Origin: Phytophthora sp. 'mugwort' | Lineage: Eukaryota > Oomycota > Peronosporomycetes > Peronosporales > Peronosporaceae | Assembly (NCBI GenBank): GCA_033558025.1 | Contig: JAUCEF010000001.1 | Coordinates: 1,054,001-1,118,000, forward strand | Direction of reading: 5' to 3' | Length of the DNA: 64,000 bases | Shown: one piece after another, positions 42,153 to 54,831 of the stretch | Layout of the letters: every line of letters begins with the position of its first letter | Position numbering within the stretch: position 1 is the first letter of the stretch | Notes under the pieces: model-generated | What the model was told of the DNA's origin: nothing | Database searches by the model: none | The model's input: the letters and a program-made list of their open reading frames with translations, nothing else | Translations under genes and position numbers: made by a program

Positions 42153-43085
42153 CAGGCCGGTCTAGTCTTAGATTTTTTTATTGCCTCTGATAAGTATGTA
42201 CTGCGGGAAGGCAACCTAATCAGCCAGGATTGCTTGCACATCGTGCACAGCGCTCTGTACCAGCGATGCTGTTAAATACACCATCGCCAGACTTACAACT
42301 AGGCGTATGGCGTATACACTGCAACTGGTTTGGGCCTTTTTATCTGAAGAAGTCACAGCGCCAACATATTCGCCTAGCTATATCAACTTTTCAGCTTAAG
42401 AATGGTTGAACGTCATGTAGCAAGCATTCTTTCATTCGCGATCGTAATCGATCGTTATCATCATAGCTATTATCCTACTCGTCTTGTTCGCTATCATCGT
42501 CCTACTCGTCCTCGTCTTCATGCTCGTCCACCTCCTCCTCTTTTTACGCTTCCTCCTGCTCCTGCTCGTCCTCTTTCTCTTACTCCTGCTCTCCTTCCTC
42601 ATCGTCTTGCGCAGAGCGACGGCGGCGTTTCTTCCAAGTCCTCGCATCTGGATATCCCGCCCAAAGCGAGGGCGCGGTCGTGCCTCGCCGTTCTTCCATT
42701 TGACATGCCATATTTGATTGCATGTCATGTTATTGTTCGGGTAGTGGTCTGGACGAACACGATCACATAGATATACACTATAGCGTGCAAATAGTGAGTT
42801 AGATGCACGAGTACAATACAGGCACTTACCGCAACTTACCCCGTGGTCCCGACGCTACAGGATTCGCAAAAGAATCAGGTCGCATTGCGCTGCCCAACTT
42901 TGGTTTTACGAATCGAGCAGACCTTGCATTGATGCTGCGGTCTCTTACGAAAGCCCTCCCGCACCTGAACCCACTCTGGAAATTCAAACAGCTTGTGTTC
43001 CGCACCGATGACTGAAACGTTTTTTTTTTTTTTTATGGCCTGGTGTGGTGGAACCTGGTGTAAGTAACTATTCAAACAGGTAATG

Positions 43086-46000
43086 TTAGCAAATATACAA
43101 CTTCAATCCAATATACACCATATCGGGATGTCCAAATGCAGTATATACCTCGTCGATGAAATCTTCCGTCGTAGTCTCGAGTAGCTGGGCCTGTAGCACA
43201 TCTAAAATCTCAGCGTGATCTGCTGGTGGGTTCCCTTGCTGCTTTTTCGCCTCTCGGTAGACGATGAAGGCGTTGACAATCGCCATATCCACTAGCCCCA
43301 AGAAGATCGCTTTGTAGTACTTGCGGAAGCGCAACCGATGGCTCCAGCGCTACTCGCTGCAGCCGTAGTTGATAGTGGATGTCCACCCCGCCCATCCAGC
43401 GATGATAGGCCCGCATCGCGGACGGGCAGGGAATGGAAATTCGGCGACCCCCTGGAACGTGTCGTCCTGTAACCATAAAAATAGATAAGCAAAGTGTAGC
43501 AAATAGCAATGCAAGCAAACTTACCATAGGACTCGATGGAGGTGCTGCTTCCGGTTGACAGCAGATACACAGGAAGCCGGTCCCACCATTGCAGGACTTT
43601 GAGCAACGGGCAGCTTGGCCACGGCGACAGTGACGGTTCCACGCGGACGCCGCGAGGGCGCGTTGCATCTCTCGAAATCAGCGCAGTGGGGAATCCCTTC
43701 TTGTTCGTCTGGATCGTTCCAACTAGGTAGACATTGCGACGTAGCAACTGCAACCCAAGCTGCACTGACGTATAGAATCGGTCGGTGACGACTGCGTGAT
43801 AAACGCCCGCCTGTTGCTTGGGTAAAACTTGGAGAAGGTTGCGCAACACAGCGGATGGGCCCGAGCTCGGGTCGGCCGAGAACTCGGTCGGGGATTGACC
43901 GCCAGCTCGTCCGAGGGTTGGTCAGCTCCGCAGAAGTTCTCGATCCTAGCATGGCGTATATACAGCATTAGCGAATAGCATAATCAGTTCAAATACAACA
44001 TGCTGAACTTAGCCAGAAAAACAAGGGTCTCCGTCAGGAGTCCCATCATCAACGTACCCTAGGCAATATGCTGTGTTGGCGCAGCAACTCTTAACAACTT
44101 GGTTCCCCACTTAGGGGGCTTATCTTTCATGTACTGGCGGGTGATGTTGTGGCGGCTTCTCGAAGGAATCATTGCTTCGTCAAATGACAGCACTGCTGGT
44201 GTCTTGAACTCCATTCGAAAAGTCGTCTGCAACGTTTCCACCACGGACCTAACCTTCCACGCCCGGTCTGTCTCTGCTCGTACGTCCGCGTTGTCCGTGA
44301 AGTGTAGGTTTTGCATGATCCGATCAAACCGAGCCCTGATACAAAAGCTCCAAACGTGCCTTTTGGCACAGCCCCCACTCCATGCGTACTCCCAATGTTC
44401 GGCAATTGTTTTCTTGTGCAGGTTCAGCATTCTCGCAATAAGTAAGCCAATGCAATGTAGTACATCCTCTGGCTGGATTTCCTTGGATTCTTCGTCTCTT
44501 TCATCATCACATCGTCTCTGGAACCTTCGTCTCCTCTCGCTTGATAAGCAGCTTATATTCGGTCCACGCGCGCGAGATTTTGATCGTAGTAGCGGTTGCT
44601 CTCCGAAGCAATGCGGCACCACAGCCGAGGGGGCATGAAGTAGAAGAGCACGCGTAGTGGAGATTCAGCGAGTCAAGTACTTCTGCTGTCGGTCCATACT
44701 CTCCACTGTACAAGCCAGGATAAGACTGTGCTCGAACCGGATGTGAAGAGGTGTTTACACAGGTTATACAACATCAGGTTTTAGGCCAATGTAGTATATA
44801 CAACATCAAAACCAGCAAACACGACTTACTGAAGTTCCAACCATCGCCCCGTATTTTCTTCAGCGTATCTTCATCCAACGCAAGAACCTCCATTTCTTGG
44901 TCAGCGTATCCCACTTGTCAATCGTCCTGCTCCAGCCACGAGAGAGGATCGCCTTTGCTGCCGCTAGTCGCTCCCGTAGCAGTTTTCGCTTGGCTCGGTT
45001 CTTCTCCCGATACGGATCGCAGCACCGAGTCGTTCCACGTCACTGTCGTCTGAAAAACTATCCTCCACACCTCCTTCATCCTCATCGTCTATCGCGAGGT
45101 TGCACCATCATCATCGTCGGTATCAGAGTCATCAGCTGCTTCGTCCTGCCTCTCGCTATACCAATCGTCGGATTCTGCACTTCCTTCCACGGACGAATTC
45201 AAAGCATCATCGAACTCTTGCTCAAGGCTTGCAGGGCAGGCAGTAGCAGGCTCCGTAGCAGCAGTAATGGAGACCTCGGAATCATGATCGTCGGTCTCGA
45301 TCTGATCCATACCTAGCGACCTGTAATTCACACATGTAGAATTCATCAGTATGCAGCACAAAGTTCATGTCGAATATACATCATAGCAGGCAAAACTTAC
45401 CTGGCTGCTTGGCGTGACATAGTTGAGCAGGCTGTCCTGATGCAGATGCAGGCTGGGCTGGTGCAGATGCAGGCTGGGCTGGCGCTGATACAAGTCTGGT
45501 GCTCCGCTGGAAGATGACTCGCTTCAATTACATCACATCATATACAACATTATCAGTATCATCACATGCTGCATTATACAGCATCTGCATATAATCATAC
45601 CTGTCACTTCGTGACTCCATCTCGGCCGCTTCGCCCGCTGTCCCCAGAATATGAGGGCTAGTCGTCTTCTGTTTCTTGTTTCTCCCCGTGTCAGACTTAG
45701 AAGGTGCCCTTCGTTTTGCCTTCGAAGCCAATCTGCTCTTATTCTTAGCCCTCTCATATCGCATCTTCTGGTGGAGCTGCGTGCTTGACTCCTCTGTCGC
45801 TGCTTGACCCCGTCGTTCCTCCACAGCTAGACGTTCGTGCTCGTTCTTCTTCGCAGAAGACTTCGCAATGGCAGCCTTTGCAGCGCGTGCGACAGCTTTA
45901 GCTTCTTTTCCTGCCTTTTCCGCCTTCCGAATGTCAGCCGCCTGAGCCTTGGTCATATCTTCTTGCCTGTAGCCTTCTTCTTGGCGGCAGCATCTTCTTC

Positions 46001-46299
46001 AAGTCGCCTGGCTGCGAGAGCTTTCGCGTTTGCGAGGTAGCACGCATCCTTTCCGCGTGGTGGGTGGGGCGGAGCCGCACGTGGGCGTGAGCGATGAGCA
46101 CCAGAGGTCGGGACTGGGGGCATTGCTGCGGTATCTGCTACGACCGGGGCTGCAAATTTGAAGTCGCGTCTGACGCCCTCTCCCCGTTCAGGTACGCCGT
46201 GTGCTCCAGCCTGATGCGCTGCCTCTCCTCCGGAGTCACACCCGCAAGGCGATCCATGAAAACTTCCTTTTCACTGCGGGTCTCCCACCGCGTCACCAT
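43086..46299 (-). pseudogene. piggyBac transposase
   Basis: A probable start near 46299 (MVTRWETRSEKEVF) is followed by a Lys/Arg/Ala-rich coiled region (45956-45528) and an acidic stretch (45316-45089), both usual before the piggyBac core. The core spans 44622-43086. The first Asp is in LSFDEAMIPSRSRHNITRQY near 44170, followed by KWGTKL. The second Asp is in VVTDRFYTSVQLG near 43785, and the third in YHRWMGGVDIHYQLRLQR near 43385. An intron with GT-AG ends is clear at 43467-43524 (58 bp), and others are likely near 43950-44050 and 45320-45400. A one-base shift after LQR (about 43340), before RFRKYYKAIFLGLVD, breaks the gene. Confidence 0.82.
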
Positions 46300-46472
46300 T
46301 CCGAGCTCCTGGTTGCTTTTTCTCTTTTGTAGAACGACTGAAGCTGGCGGCCTCGCAACCACTAAATCCAGTGTCTTGTCGCAAATCAGGGAATCTATCT
46401 GTGTCGTGGCTCTGCACGTTTCTTTTTGTGTGTGTATATTTTTCGCCTACCCGCGTGCATTTCACAGTCTTT

Positions 46473-46499
46473 AACATGTTGTATAGTACAACATGTTAA
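46473..46499 (-). repeat. piggyBac right terminal repeat with TTAA
   Basis: The end segment is itself a 13-bp-arm palindrome (ttaacatgttgta, tag, tacaacatgttaa at 46471-46499), so TTAA occurs on both sides of the terminal 29 bp. Confidence 0.85.
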
Positions 46500-46715
46500 A
46501 AAGGGGCTATTTTGGTGTGTACCACTATTGTTGTAATATACTACAACGGTTGAGAAGATGGAGGGTTAAGAGCTCTGAGCCGTCTGGCAAAGGCCCTGCT
46601 CCGAAAGGAACCTCCAAGGTGGCATCCAAGGTGATCCACAGGACACCTGAACCGGTGTGCTGGACCCTAAGCTCCTGGTGGAAAATGAAGAGGACTCGGA
46701 CAAGCCTCCCATGTC

Positions 46716-48200
46716 ATGGGGGCGAAATTCCGCTCGTCCAAAGGTCTGACGGCGGACCCGAGTCAGTCACATTCGCTTGGGTCTCGTACCCAGCTGTCTA
46801 GCCATCATGGCGACGATGGCAATGAGCCGAAGACGCTTGAGCGTCTGGGGAGTACAGGCTCACCCAAGGAGGACGAAGAGAAACCTCGTTATCCAATCAA
46901 GAACGTGACACTCGCGGAGGCAACTGCCCGCGTCAGATCCGAGAAGGCTGTGATAAAGGTGTTGAGGTCTTGAAGCGAGGCTTGGGTTGAGCGGAGGGAG
47001 TTCTGCACTTGGGTGCGGGGACCGGAGTGAAGACCACTTGAGCTGAAGAAGCAAGATTCGAAAGTGATTGATTTATCGGAGCTTACACTACCTAGTCTAC
47101 CACATAGATATGCAGCCCTGCATCCAATCATTTGGTGCATCCAATCACCAACACTCCGCACTCGTCCAATCATCCTACTCGTCTAATCATCTGTTGCGTA
47201 AACAACGTATCGTAAACATCGCGGGATCGTGTTGGACCGGTTCGGGTTAACCGGTTACTGGTACACAGTACCAAAACCCGGCAACCCTCAATAGGCTGTA
47301 ACAGCCTCGAAAGTCGGCCGTAAGCGGCGTGCTGCTTGCTGGCCCCCACTCCGTGAAGGGCATGAAACCATCACGTACACGAATAAGATCATCTTCAGCT
47401 CTTCTTCCGAGAGGAGGAAGACAGACAAGTCGGCGAGAGATCTCTAACGATCTCGACGGGTAGCAGCCGGAGTACCAGGCTGCTCATCAGAATGGAGTGC
47501 GAGCCCCGGCGACCCTTTCGCCTGTGAGGTATTCTTCTCCCGTTCGTGGTGGATCGCCTTATGCCCCCGGATACTTCCCTCTTGAGGAGTCCCACGGAAC
47601 TGGCGCCTACATCGGTCAGGTCCAGCCGCTTCGCGTCCTTCTCAGCGGGCGCTCTTCTCGAGGCACTTATGGGCGCCACATGGTGGTCAAGCACCCAATG
47701 TGAGCATTGCTCGATGCGTGCATTTGGCACCTCATAACATCCCACGCAAGGAGTTCACAAGCCGGCAAAAGAAGCCAGAGCTCCGGTCGGGACTGCGACC
47801 GCTGTGGGCTATCCGGCCATGATGCCCCACACTATGCCTCCTTCCAAGACGCAGAGGCCGTCTTTGGGAAGTGGGCAGCTACGCGCTGCTCACACGGATA
47901 GCTTGAAGTTCTCCAGTAGGATCTCACACTGGAGGCCATTCTTGACCTCCGAGATCTGCGTATTGAGTTTGCTCATGTGGTGGGCAAACGGCAGCTCTCT
48001 CGAGACTGCAGAAGCATTCCGCTTCTAGCGCTCATGGTGAGCGCGGGTATGGTCTCGGCTCCACGAACACACCCCGCTCGGGTAAAAAGCCCGAATTACT
48101 TACGAAGCCGTCCGACTCTGTTCCCAGATCGCGACAGCCTTCGGGCAGTCAGCCTTGGAGCCGTGTAACGGCTCCAAGGAACACTCAGCCTCCAAGTACA
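46716..48200 (+). pseudogene. Gag-like remnant of the non-autonomous LTR element
   Basis: Plus-strand pieces are low-complexity and charged: PRYPIKNVTLAEATARVRSE near 46890-46950, then a Gly/Ser/Tyr-rich stretch at 47520-47700. CDRCGLSGHDAPHY near 47790-47830 resembles a zinc knuckle with the last Cys replaced. Further frames continue to 48168. Frame changes and stops are frequent. No enzymatic domain follows before the right LTR. Confidence 0.45.
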
Positions 48201-48397
48201 CCCTTCACTTCACGCGGAGCTGGCGCTTCCCGTGAACGCGCCGTTCCTGGAGCACACGCTCCACGTGGTGGTCTCCCCATTACGTTCAAGGCGTGGAGGT
48301 GGCGTCCTCGTACGCGTACGGTATGAGGCACCGCTAGGACTCAGAGGTTTCAGGTAGTAACCCGCATAGGCGTGGATAGATCACAGGTGCTACCAAG

Positions 48398-48763
48398 TGT
48401 GACGGGGTACACAACACCTTGGCACAGGAAGGGTGACTTCCGGAGAGTATACAAACTCTCAGTGAACTGCAGTTCACTAGTCCCTGGTTGGGGGACTGTT
48501 ACCAAAACAATTTAGGTAGATTTATGACTGAATATATTTATTGGTGATCCCTTTTAATGCGTCTACATACTAAATATTGGTCACCTATAAAGTACCCTAG
48601 ATGTTACCCATTGGGTGGGTCTGAGGTCTTTGTACCATATGTGTGGTACCTATCCCTGACGTCATTACCGTGACGTCATAGCGATGTCGGCTACACCACT
48701 TAGTGTACTTGGACACACCTGCACTGAAGAGTGGCTTGGCACTCTTCATGTAACCTCGTTACA
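48398..48763 (+). repeat. Right LTR
   Basis: A 366-bp copy beginning tgtgacggggtacac and ending taacctcgttaca, with the TGT...ACA ends usual for LTRs. Repeats the palindrome and both TGACGTCA octamers of the left copy. Confidence 0.9.
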
Positions 48764-48897
48764 TCCTCTGTCCGTCCCTTAGGGTACCTCTGAATCATCC
48801 TAGAGCCCTCTGCTGCGACCTAATAGACATCCACCGGGGCTGTGCCGCTCCCTAAGGCACTCCAACTGTGGCTTCCCATGAGTCCACGTCCGTGTTG

Positions 48898-51800
48898 TTA
48901 AGCATCCAATGCCCAATATCCCCCCTGCGAAGCTGACCAAGGAATCCATCTCTCCGTCGCTAGTAGCGTGGGGTCTGATTTTAGTTGTGTGCTTTTCTTT
49001 GATTCCATGGCCTGGTTCGTGAGTAAGTCTGCTATCTTGTTATGTGCCCGTAGGTGATGTTGCCACGTCAGCACCTTGATTACTGGCGACACTATCTCCA
49101 GTAAAGCGGCGCCAAGTGTGCTGCATTCGGTGGCTTTCGTGCGGACTGCTGTCGGATGATCATTGCGCTGTCTCCCACAACATGCGGCGGGGAGAAGCCG
49201 TGCTGCCGGCATGCGGTCAGTCCACAAGCAGTCAAAAATGTTCTGCTACGTTATTGTTTGTGGTTCGTGCCGCGCAAAACATAGTCCGGCCTAGACCGGC
49301 TCAAAAGGCCCTCCATCCATTGGCAACCTCGCCACCACGGCACCCGATCCACCGGGGCCTGGATTGTCTCTAGAGCCCCCTTCAAAGAACAATATGTTCG
49401 GCCAGTCGAGATAGTGTCCCGAACCTTTTGGTATAATCCACTCCATGGTTGCCTCAGTGCTCTGTCTGATAATCCCCGCTGCAACCGTGAGCCTGCTCCG
49501 GCGCCCAGACGGGGGCGGTAACGGTGAATGTCCTTGTAGCCCTGGCGAAGGTGGTTGGCAAACAGCGACTTATGTCGAGCCGCCGTCACGTCGTTGGTCT
49601 CGAAAAAGTGCTGCACGCGCCACCTCCGAACAGCATGAAAGTACAGGGATTCCCCGGACGCCAGCAAACCTTCGGCCATAGCTATGATGCGCGCATCCAG
49701 GGAGTAGTCGAAGACCGCTGTGCGCATTTTATGTTGAGCGCCGCTTCCCAAAGCGGCAATGGTACTGCCGGAAGCTCCAGACTAACACACGCCAGTTCGA
49801 TCTCTGCATCCTGTAGGCTCAACTGTTCCCATCGAGTCACGAATATCGCGCGCATTTGGCTCCCAGCAGGGCAAGTCCAGAACACATGGTAAATATCCGC
49901 ATCCACCTCGTGTGACCACTGACCGTGCGGGCATCCGATTCGCTCATTCAGCATATCATACATCGATTAGGCCCTTGATTTCAGCCGGTAAATCACTTCT
50001 TCGCTCCCTGCGCCAATGCCGAGCATTCTATGAATTCGTTTCCACTCGAGTTTGGCAAGGCCGGCGACCGCATGGTCACTTGTTTCCTTCCACTGGTCGG
50101 CCCGCATGAGTTTCTTCCCCCGACCTGTTACACATACGTCTTGTAGTGTTTCCGTGTGTGAGGCCTTCTGCGCCCAATCATCCAGAGCCAGACCATACGA
50201 GATAGGTCGCGATGGGGATGGATGTGTTGTACCGGCACCTCCGGGTCCGCCATCATCATTAACCTCGTTTCCAGATCCAATTGACTGCTAACCCCATTAA
50301 TATGCACCGTGTGAGTGGCGATAGTGGCGATAGCTAGTTGACAACCACTATTCACCATCGCCGTGATCAGGTGATCCGCAGAAGTACCCACCATACATAC
50401 CGTTTCGCTCGTGTGCTGCCGCGCCAGTAACAACGAAAAGTTGGCGATGAGGACAGCGATGAAGTCCCCCATCCAGTAGGAGCTCTTGCCGTCTCCCCGC
50501 CATTTTGGCTTGCTGGCGTGTACTCATAGCACCTCTCTCTTCTCTAGCGTCCACGTGATAACATCCCCCCTATATTTCCTCGTGCAGGCGCTCCAGGCAC
50601 CGCCGGCTTGGTCGGAAGCAGTGCGCCTCCCTCCTGATACAGATATAGCTCCGCAAGCCCGGCCGCAGGCAACCAATCCAAGCATTTTTGAACGCCTTCT
50701 GCGGCTCCTAATGTGCGAACGGCTCGCTGGCAAACCGAGCTGAGAAGACTGGCCCCATCGACCCGATATGCGTCCTGCGCCCAGGTAATGTGCAGCTGGC
50801 CAAAGACGTTCGCCATCGTTCACATCGCTGCGACCATGTCAGGGCGCTGCTTGTGCTGATCTGTCCCGCCGGTACTTATGAAGAGTTTCCACCCGCTGGC
50901 CCACATCGTGGGGAACCGCCGGTACCCGCTCTTTGATAGTGGGAGCGCGTTGGGTGTTACATAGAGCTTACGGGCCTTGCCCACCATGACCCTCGCGAAT
51001 TGTACATCGCCGACAATATGAAGCATCCTGTTGCCTGAGGTCGCCCACTTGGAGACTGTGGTCGCCGCCATCTCCACATCTCAGCCCGGAGGTCTCGTAC
51101 AGCTAACCCCCCGTTTGTCCTATCCAACGTGGCCAGATTCGCGTTCAGTCACTCTCGTGCGCCATCCACTTCTTCCGCGAATGCTCCGCGCCATATGTAA
51201 GTCCGAAGTTTCTTCTCAAATTTGTTGAGCGTGGCCACCGATGGCCAGGCATGCTGCGCAATGTACGTCAGCTTAGGAGCAATTACGGCCGAAGTAATGA
51301 GGCTCCGCTGGTCCACTGCGGTCGTCTTTTGGATGGCAAGTGCCAGTCTCACACGCATCCGAGAGTCCGCCACCTCCTATGTCCGCTCTGGGGGACAAAT
51401 CCACTGCCCATTTGGATGTCTAGGTACCTGCCAGATACGCCGTATTCTTGATACTGTAGAGACGACGGTAGTTGTGAACTGTGTTGGAAGCCTTGAGGGT
51501 GCAGCGCAATAGCGATGGGCGAGTCTAAATATACCGCCGTGTCATCCACATACCCGGCCACCCGTAGTTCCAGCGTTCCTGCGTCGGACTGCACCACTAC
51601 GCCCAAGAGGTGATCGTCATTGTCCAGTCTTCTATACAGCGGCTCGAGCGCCAGTATGAACAGCGGCGGGGCGAGCGAGCATCCCTGGCGGATCCCACTA
51701 GTGACGTGTATCCCTCTCAACTTGCTCCCATTCGCCAGGAATTGCAGGTGGGAGCCGTCGTGCAGTTTCCAGACCTCCTGAACAAACTTTTCAGGTAGCC

Positions 51801-52380
51801 GTGGCCTGAGAATACTAATCATGAATTTACTGTCCAGCGAGGCGGACCCCTTTTTTTCGAAGTCGAGCAGCATTACCAGGGCTTCGGCCTGCTCAGGATC
51901 AGCCGAAATCATGCGCTGAGCAGCCTCCTACAAGTGGAGCGTCTCGTGAATGGTGCGATGGCGCGACCAGGAACAAACTTATTTAGATTAGGATGGATTA
52001 GCCCCGCAAGAATCGGACTCACTCGCGTTGCCAGTATCCTCGTGAAAATGTTGTAATCACAATTGAGCAAGACCAGCGGTCTGAAGTTACGTTCGTATGG
52101 TGATTGCCTCCCTTCTTGAGGCAGAAGATGTCTGTGTCCAAAACGAATGCAGGGAAGGTATCCACTTCTTACCACATATCCGGCAGAAGCGTAAGTACCG
52201 GTGCGAGATCTTCTGCCTACGCCTTGTTTCAGTCATTGTCGAGCATGTCTGGCCCTGTCGCCTTGCCGATTTTGCATGCCTGGATTACCGCTCGTAATTT
52301 CTGCTCGGTGATCGAAGCTGTTACCGCCTGCCGGGTTGGCGGTGAGTCCTCCTGCTTCTCCATTCCTCAACCTTAGCAGT
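48898..52380 (-). pseudogene. LINE (non-LTR retrotransposon) pol, 5'-truncated
   Basis: Minus-strand pieces in order. The RT start has NFRPLVLLNCDYNIFTRILA and LNKFVPGR (52100-51960). The RT middle has GIRQGCSLAPPLFILALEPLY, shortened by frame limits, with catalytic YVDDTAVYLDSP near 51545. A thumb and linker (51370-50130) follow. A Cys/His module CPHGQWSHEVDADIYHVFWTC lies near 49930-49870. An RNase H-like end has VLTWQHHLRAHNKIADLL near 49070-49020. No endonuclease domain precedes the RT, as expected for 5' truncation during insertion. It is heavily frameshifted. Its 3' end abuts the LTR at 48763 within 135 bp. Confidence 0.82.
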
Positions 52381-52439
52381 GATATTTATCAAGCTACGAG
52401 AATGCTCTGTTAGAGCACCTCCAACAGCAGAGGATGTCG

Positions 52440-54350
52440 GCGTCTGCACCGACATCGACGTCGACGACATCGCAGAATGGGGCCTCCCAGCCTAAACCGC
52501 TCATCGTGAGCATCAAAATTTTCGAAGAAAAGGAGGGGGGGGGGGGAGAACCTCATGTTGTGGATCCGTGAGATCGAAATGGCGATGGGATCGGCCATGC
52601 TCCGTACTGAGCAACAGCGCGTGGCGCTAGCGATCTCGAAGCTCGGTGGCTGAGCACGAGAATGGGCACTCACGTGCGGCACGTCGGTGAACGCGGCCTT
52701 CCCGAGCTGGGAGGACCTGAAACTCCAGCTGTCGCAAGTGTTTGCCCGCCTAAAATCAGGCGTACCGCGTGAGGTCACGCTTTCCGAGTACCCGCCAGGG
52801 TAAGAAGGACTTGGTGGACTTCGTCCAGGAGTTGCGAACTCTGATCGCCGGCATGGCGGCCGATCCTCTGCCAGAGGCAGTGGTTGTGACAGTCGTTATG
52901 GAGGGCCTCCGCACTGGCGTGACCAGGATGGAAGCCTTCCACACTCACCCTTCCTCTTTTGAAGAGGCCGTGAGGGCGGCGTTGAACGCCGAGTTCAACT
53001 TTAAGTCGTCTCGACTTGGCTGGGGCGTTGCTAACGCTACTCCGTCCGACGGACCGGTTCTTGTTGGTCATTCTACGACCTGAAGAGACGTTAAACCCGT
53101 CGTCGCGTTTGGATAAAGCAGTCCATGAGGACACCAAGAAGGCGATGAAATGCGCTGGCGGGATCCTCGGTCCTCAAGGATCCCTCGGATCCGTACGACC
53201 CTTTGGTGAAGGATAATCAAGACTTGATCTCGAAAAAATCTCCCATGAGGCTACCTCCGGAACGAGGTGTAGGTCATGCGATTGACCTGGTTCCTGGAAT
53301 CCAATACTGCATGACAAGGCAGTGGCCCTTTTTTGCCACGTGAACAGTGTGACGTCATTGACGCGTCTTCCGTGCGAAGCACGAGGCGGATGTGGTGCGC
53401 GAGAGAAAATCTCCACACTCGACGCCTGCGTTCTGCGTCAGAAAGCCGAATGGCAAGTGGCGAGTCGTTCATGCTTTTAATAAGCTTAACGCGAACACCA
53501 TTCCGGCGCAGACGCCTATCCCTAGGAAGGACACGTTCTCCAGAACAACATGGCGGAGTGTACGGTGCACAGTGCCCTCGACTTGGTCGATGGATACTAT
53601 CAATTGCTCACGCGAGAAAGCGATATTCCGCTTACGGCGGTCAGCACTCCGAGCGGTATGCTCTGGGAGTGGCTAGTAATGTCCCAAAGGCCGCCGAACG
53701 CGCCTGCGATGTCCAATCGTCTAGTGACGCAACTGCTCAGGTCCCACAGGGGTATGCTCGGACATACTTCGACGATATACTCATTCACAGTCGTGCGGAG
53801 CACGGAAAGACTGATGTGGAGAACCACATTGAGCACCTGCGAGCGGTGCTCGAGTGCATGCGCACACACACAAGTTGTAAGCCAACATTGACAAGTGTGT
53901 CTTCGGCGCTGAAGAGATCCCCTTTCTGTGATGCTTCATCGAGAAGCGAGGCCTTCGAGCGGATCCCGCTAAGGTCAAGGCCATTGTAGACTGGCCGGTT
54001 CCAAAGAACCAGAAAGACTTATGGCGTGGCCAATTACTTGCACAAGTACAGCAAGAACTATGCTGAGGTGAGAAGGCCACTGTCTAATCTCCTTAAGAAG
54101 GATGTGGACTGGTGTTGGGACACGGACATCAAGCGGCTATTGAAGCCATTAAGGAGAGTCTCCTTCAGGCGACGATCCCGGCGTTTCCAGAGCCCGATCG
54201 TCCTTTCAGTGTCGTCTGTGACGCGTCGGACTTTGCCATCGACTGTGCTTTGTTGCATACAGAATTACAACGAAAGACCAAAAACAATTAGTACGGCGAT
54301 GTGTAATGCCTCGCCCACGCTGGCTTTCGTACCATTTGCGGCATGAAGAA
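52440..54350 (+). pseudogene. Ty3/gypsy gag-RT remnant
   Basis: Gag begins near 52440 with a Ser/Thr/Gln leader and [20 protein letters not shown], where a G run has expanded. It continues at 52769-53083 with KDLVDFVQELRTLIAGM. The protease is missing. A pre-RT block GVGHAIDLVPGIQYCMTRQW (53265-53325) leads to RT with FCVRKPNGKWRVVHAFNKLN (53430-53490), HSALDLVDGYYQLL and catalytic TYFDDILIHSRAEHG (53760-53800). The thumb follows with YLHKYSKNYAEVRRPLSNLL (54030-54090). No RNase H or integrase is recognised. Frameshifts and stops occur throughout. Confidence 0.82.
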
Positions 54351-54639
54351 CCGCCTCAGCAGGGGCGACCGTACTCGTACCCGAGCGAGAAGGCTGCGAA
54401 GATGTTGGGGTCAGGCGGGATTCCCGTCCAGTTGCATACGGTGAACTCGGTTGCGCGGCTGATAAAGCCTCTGGGGCGAGCGAACATCCTATGGAAGCTT
54501 CAGCCGCCGCTGAAGCACTCGTAGATACTGGCAGTGGTGGTGCTTCAAGCAGGCCAGAGCTTCTTGCGAAGGCCAATAAAGCCTCATCGCCTAGAGTAAA
54601 CATAGCACTCACATCAGCGGTAGAACAACAGAAACGCCG

Positions 54640-54831
54640 CTACAACAACGTACCAATGAAGTAGTGTACACTGAGCCTGGACGGGCCCAAGCGTCCTGCA
54701 ACGCCAGGTTTCACATACGCAAAGTCATTGCTCAAACCGGTGGGACGGCGAGCCTTCCAGCCCGACGCTGACTGCTCTCGCCACAGCCGCTTGAACGTCT
54801 TCTCCCCCTGCATGTTCATCGTTGACGGCAC
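54640..54831 (-). pseudogene. N-terminal fragment of a transposon-encoded protein
   Basis: The minus strand reads KTFKRLWREQSASGWKARRP and TGLSNDFAYVKPG. This block resembles the N-terminus of several oomycete transposase-like proteins (I associate it with piggyBac relatives). It is cut after about 45 residues. A start ATG is present but no continuation was found. Confidence 0.4.

Larger units (their letters stand above)
42126..46499 (-). mobile_element. piggyBac DNA transposon between TTAA sites
   Basis: TTAA occurs at both ends (42126-42129 and 46496-46499), the exact target used by piggyBac. It is followed inward by near-identical 23-bp termini that start catgttgta. The 4.37 kb interior holds a minus-strand piggyBac transposase, also broken, and a pyrimidine-rich stretch (42480-42600). 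The insertion splits the gag of an LTR element. TIR similarity suggests moderate age. Confidence 0.85.
41479..48763 (+). mobile_element. Non-autonomous LTR retroelement carrying a nested piggyBac
   Basis: Two LTRs about 98% alike by my alignment enclose an interior with a short gag-like beginning at 42035 and further gag-like sequence at 46716-48200. No RT, RNase H or integrase is visible. A piggyBac element (42126-46499) interrupts the gag just after its start. The first 12 or so bases of the left LTR differ from the right copy, so that end is truncated or altered. Confidence 0.8.

Noticed and set aside
42432..42728. Arg/Lys-rich minus-strand protein
   Set aside because: Produced by a simple pyrimidine (ctc/ctt) repeat inside the piggyBac; low complexity only.
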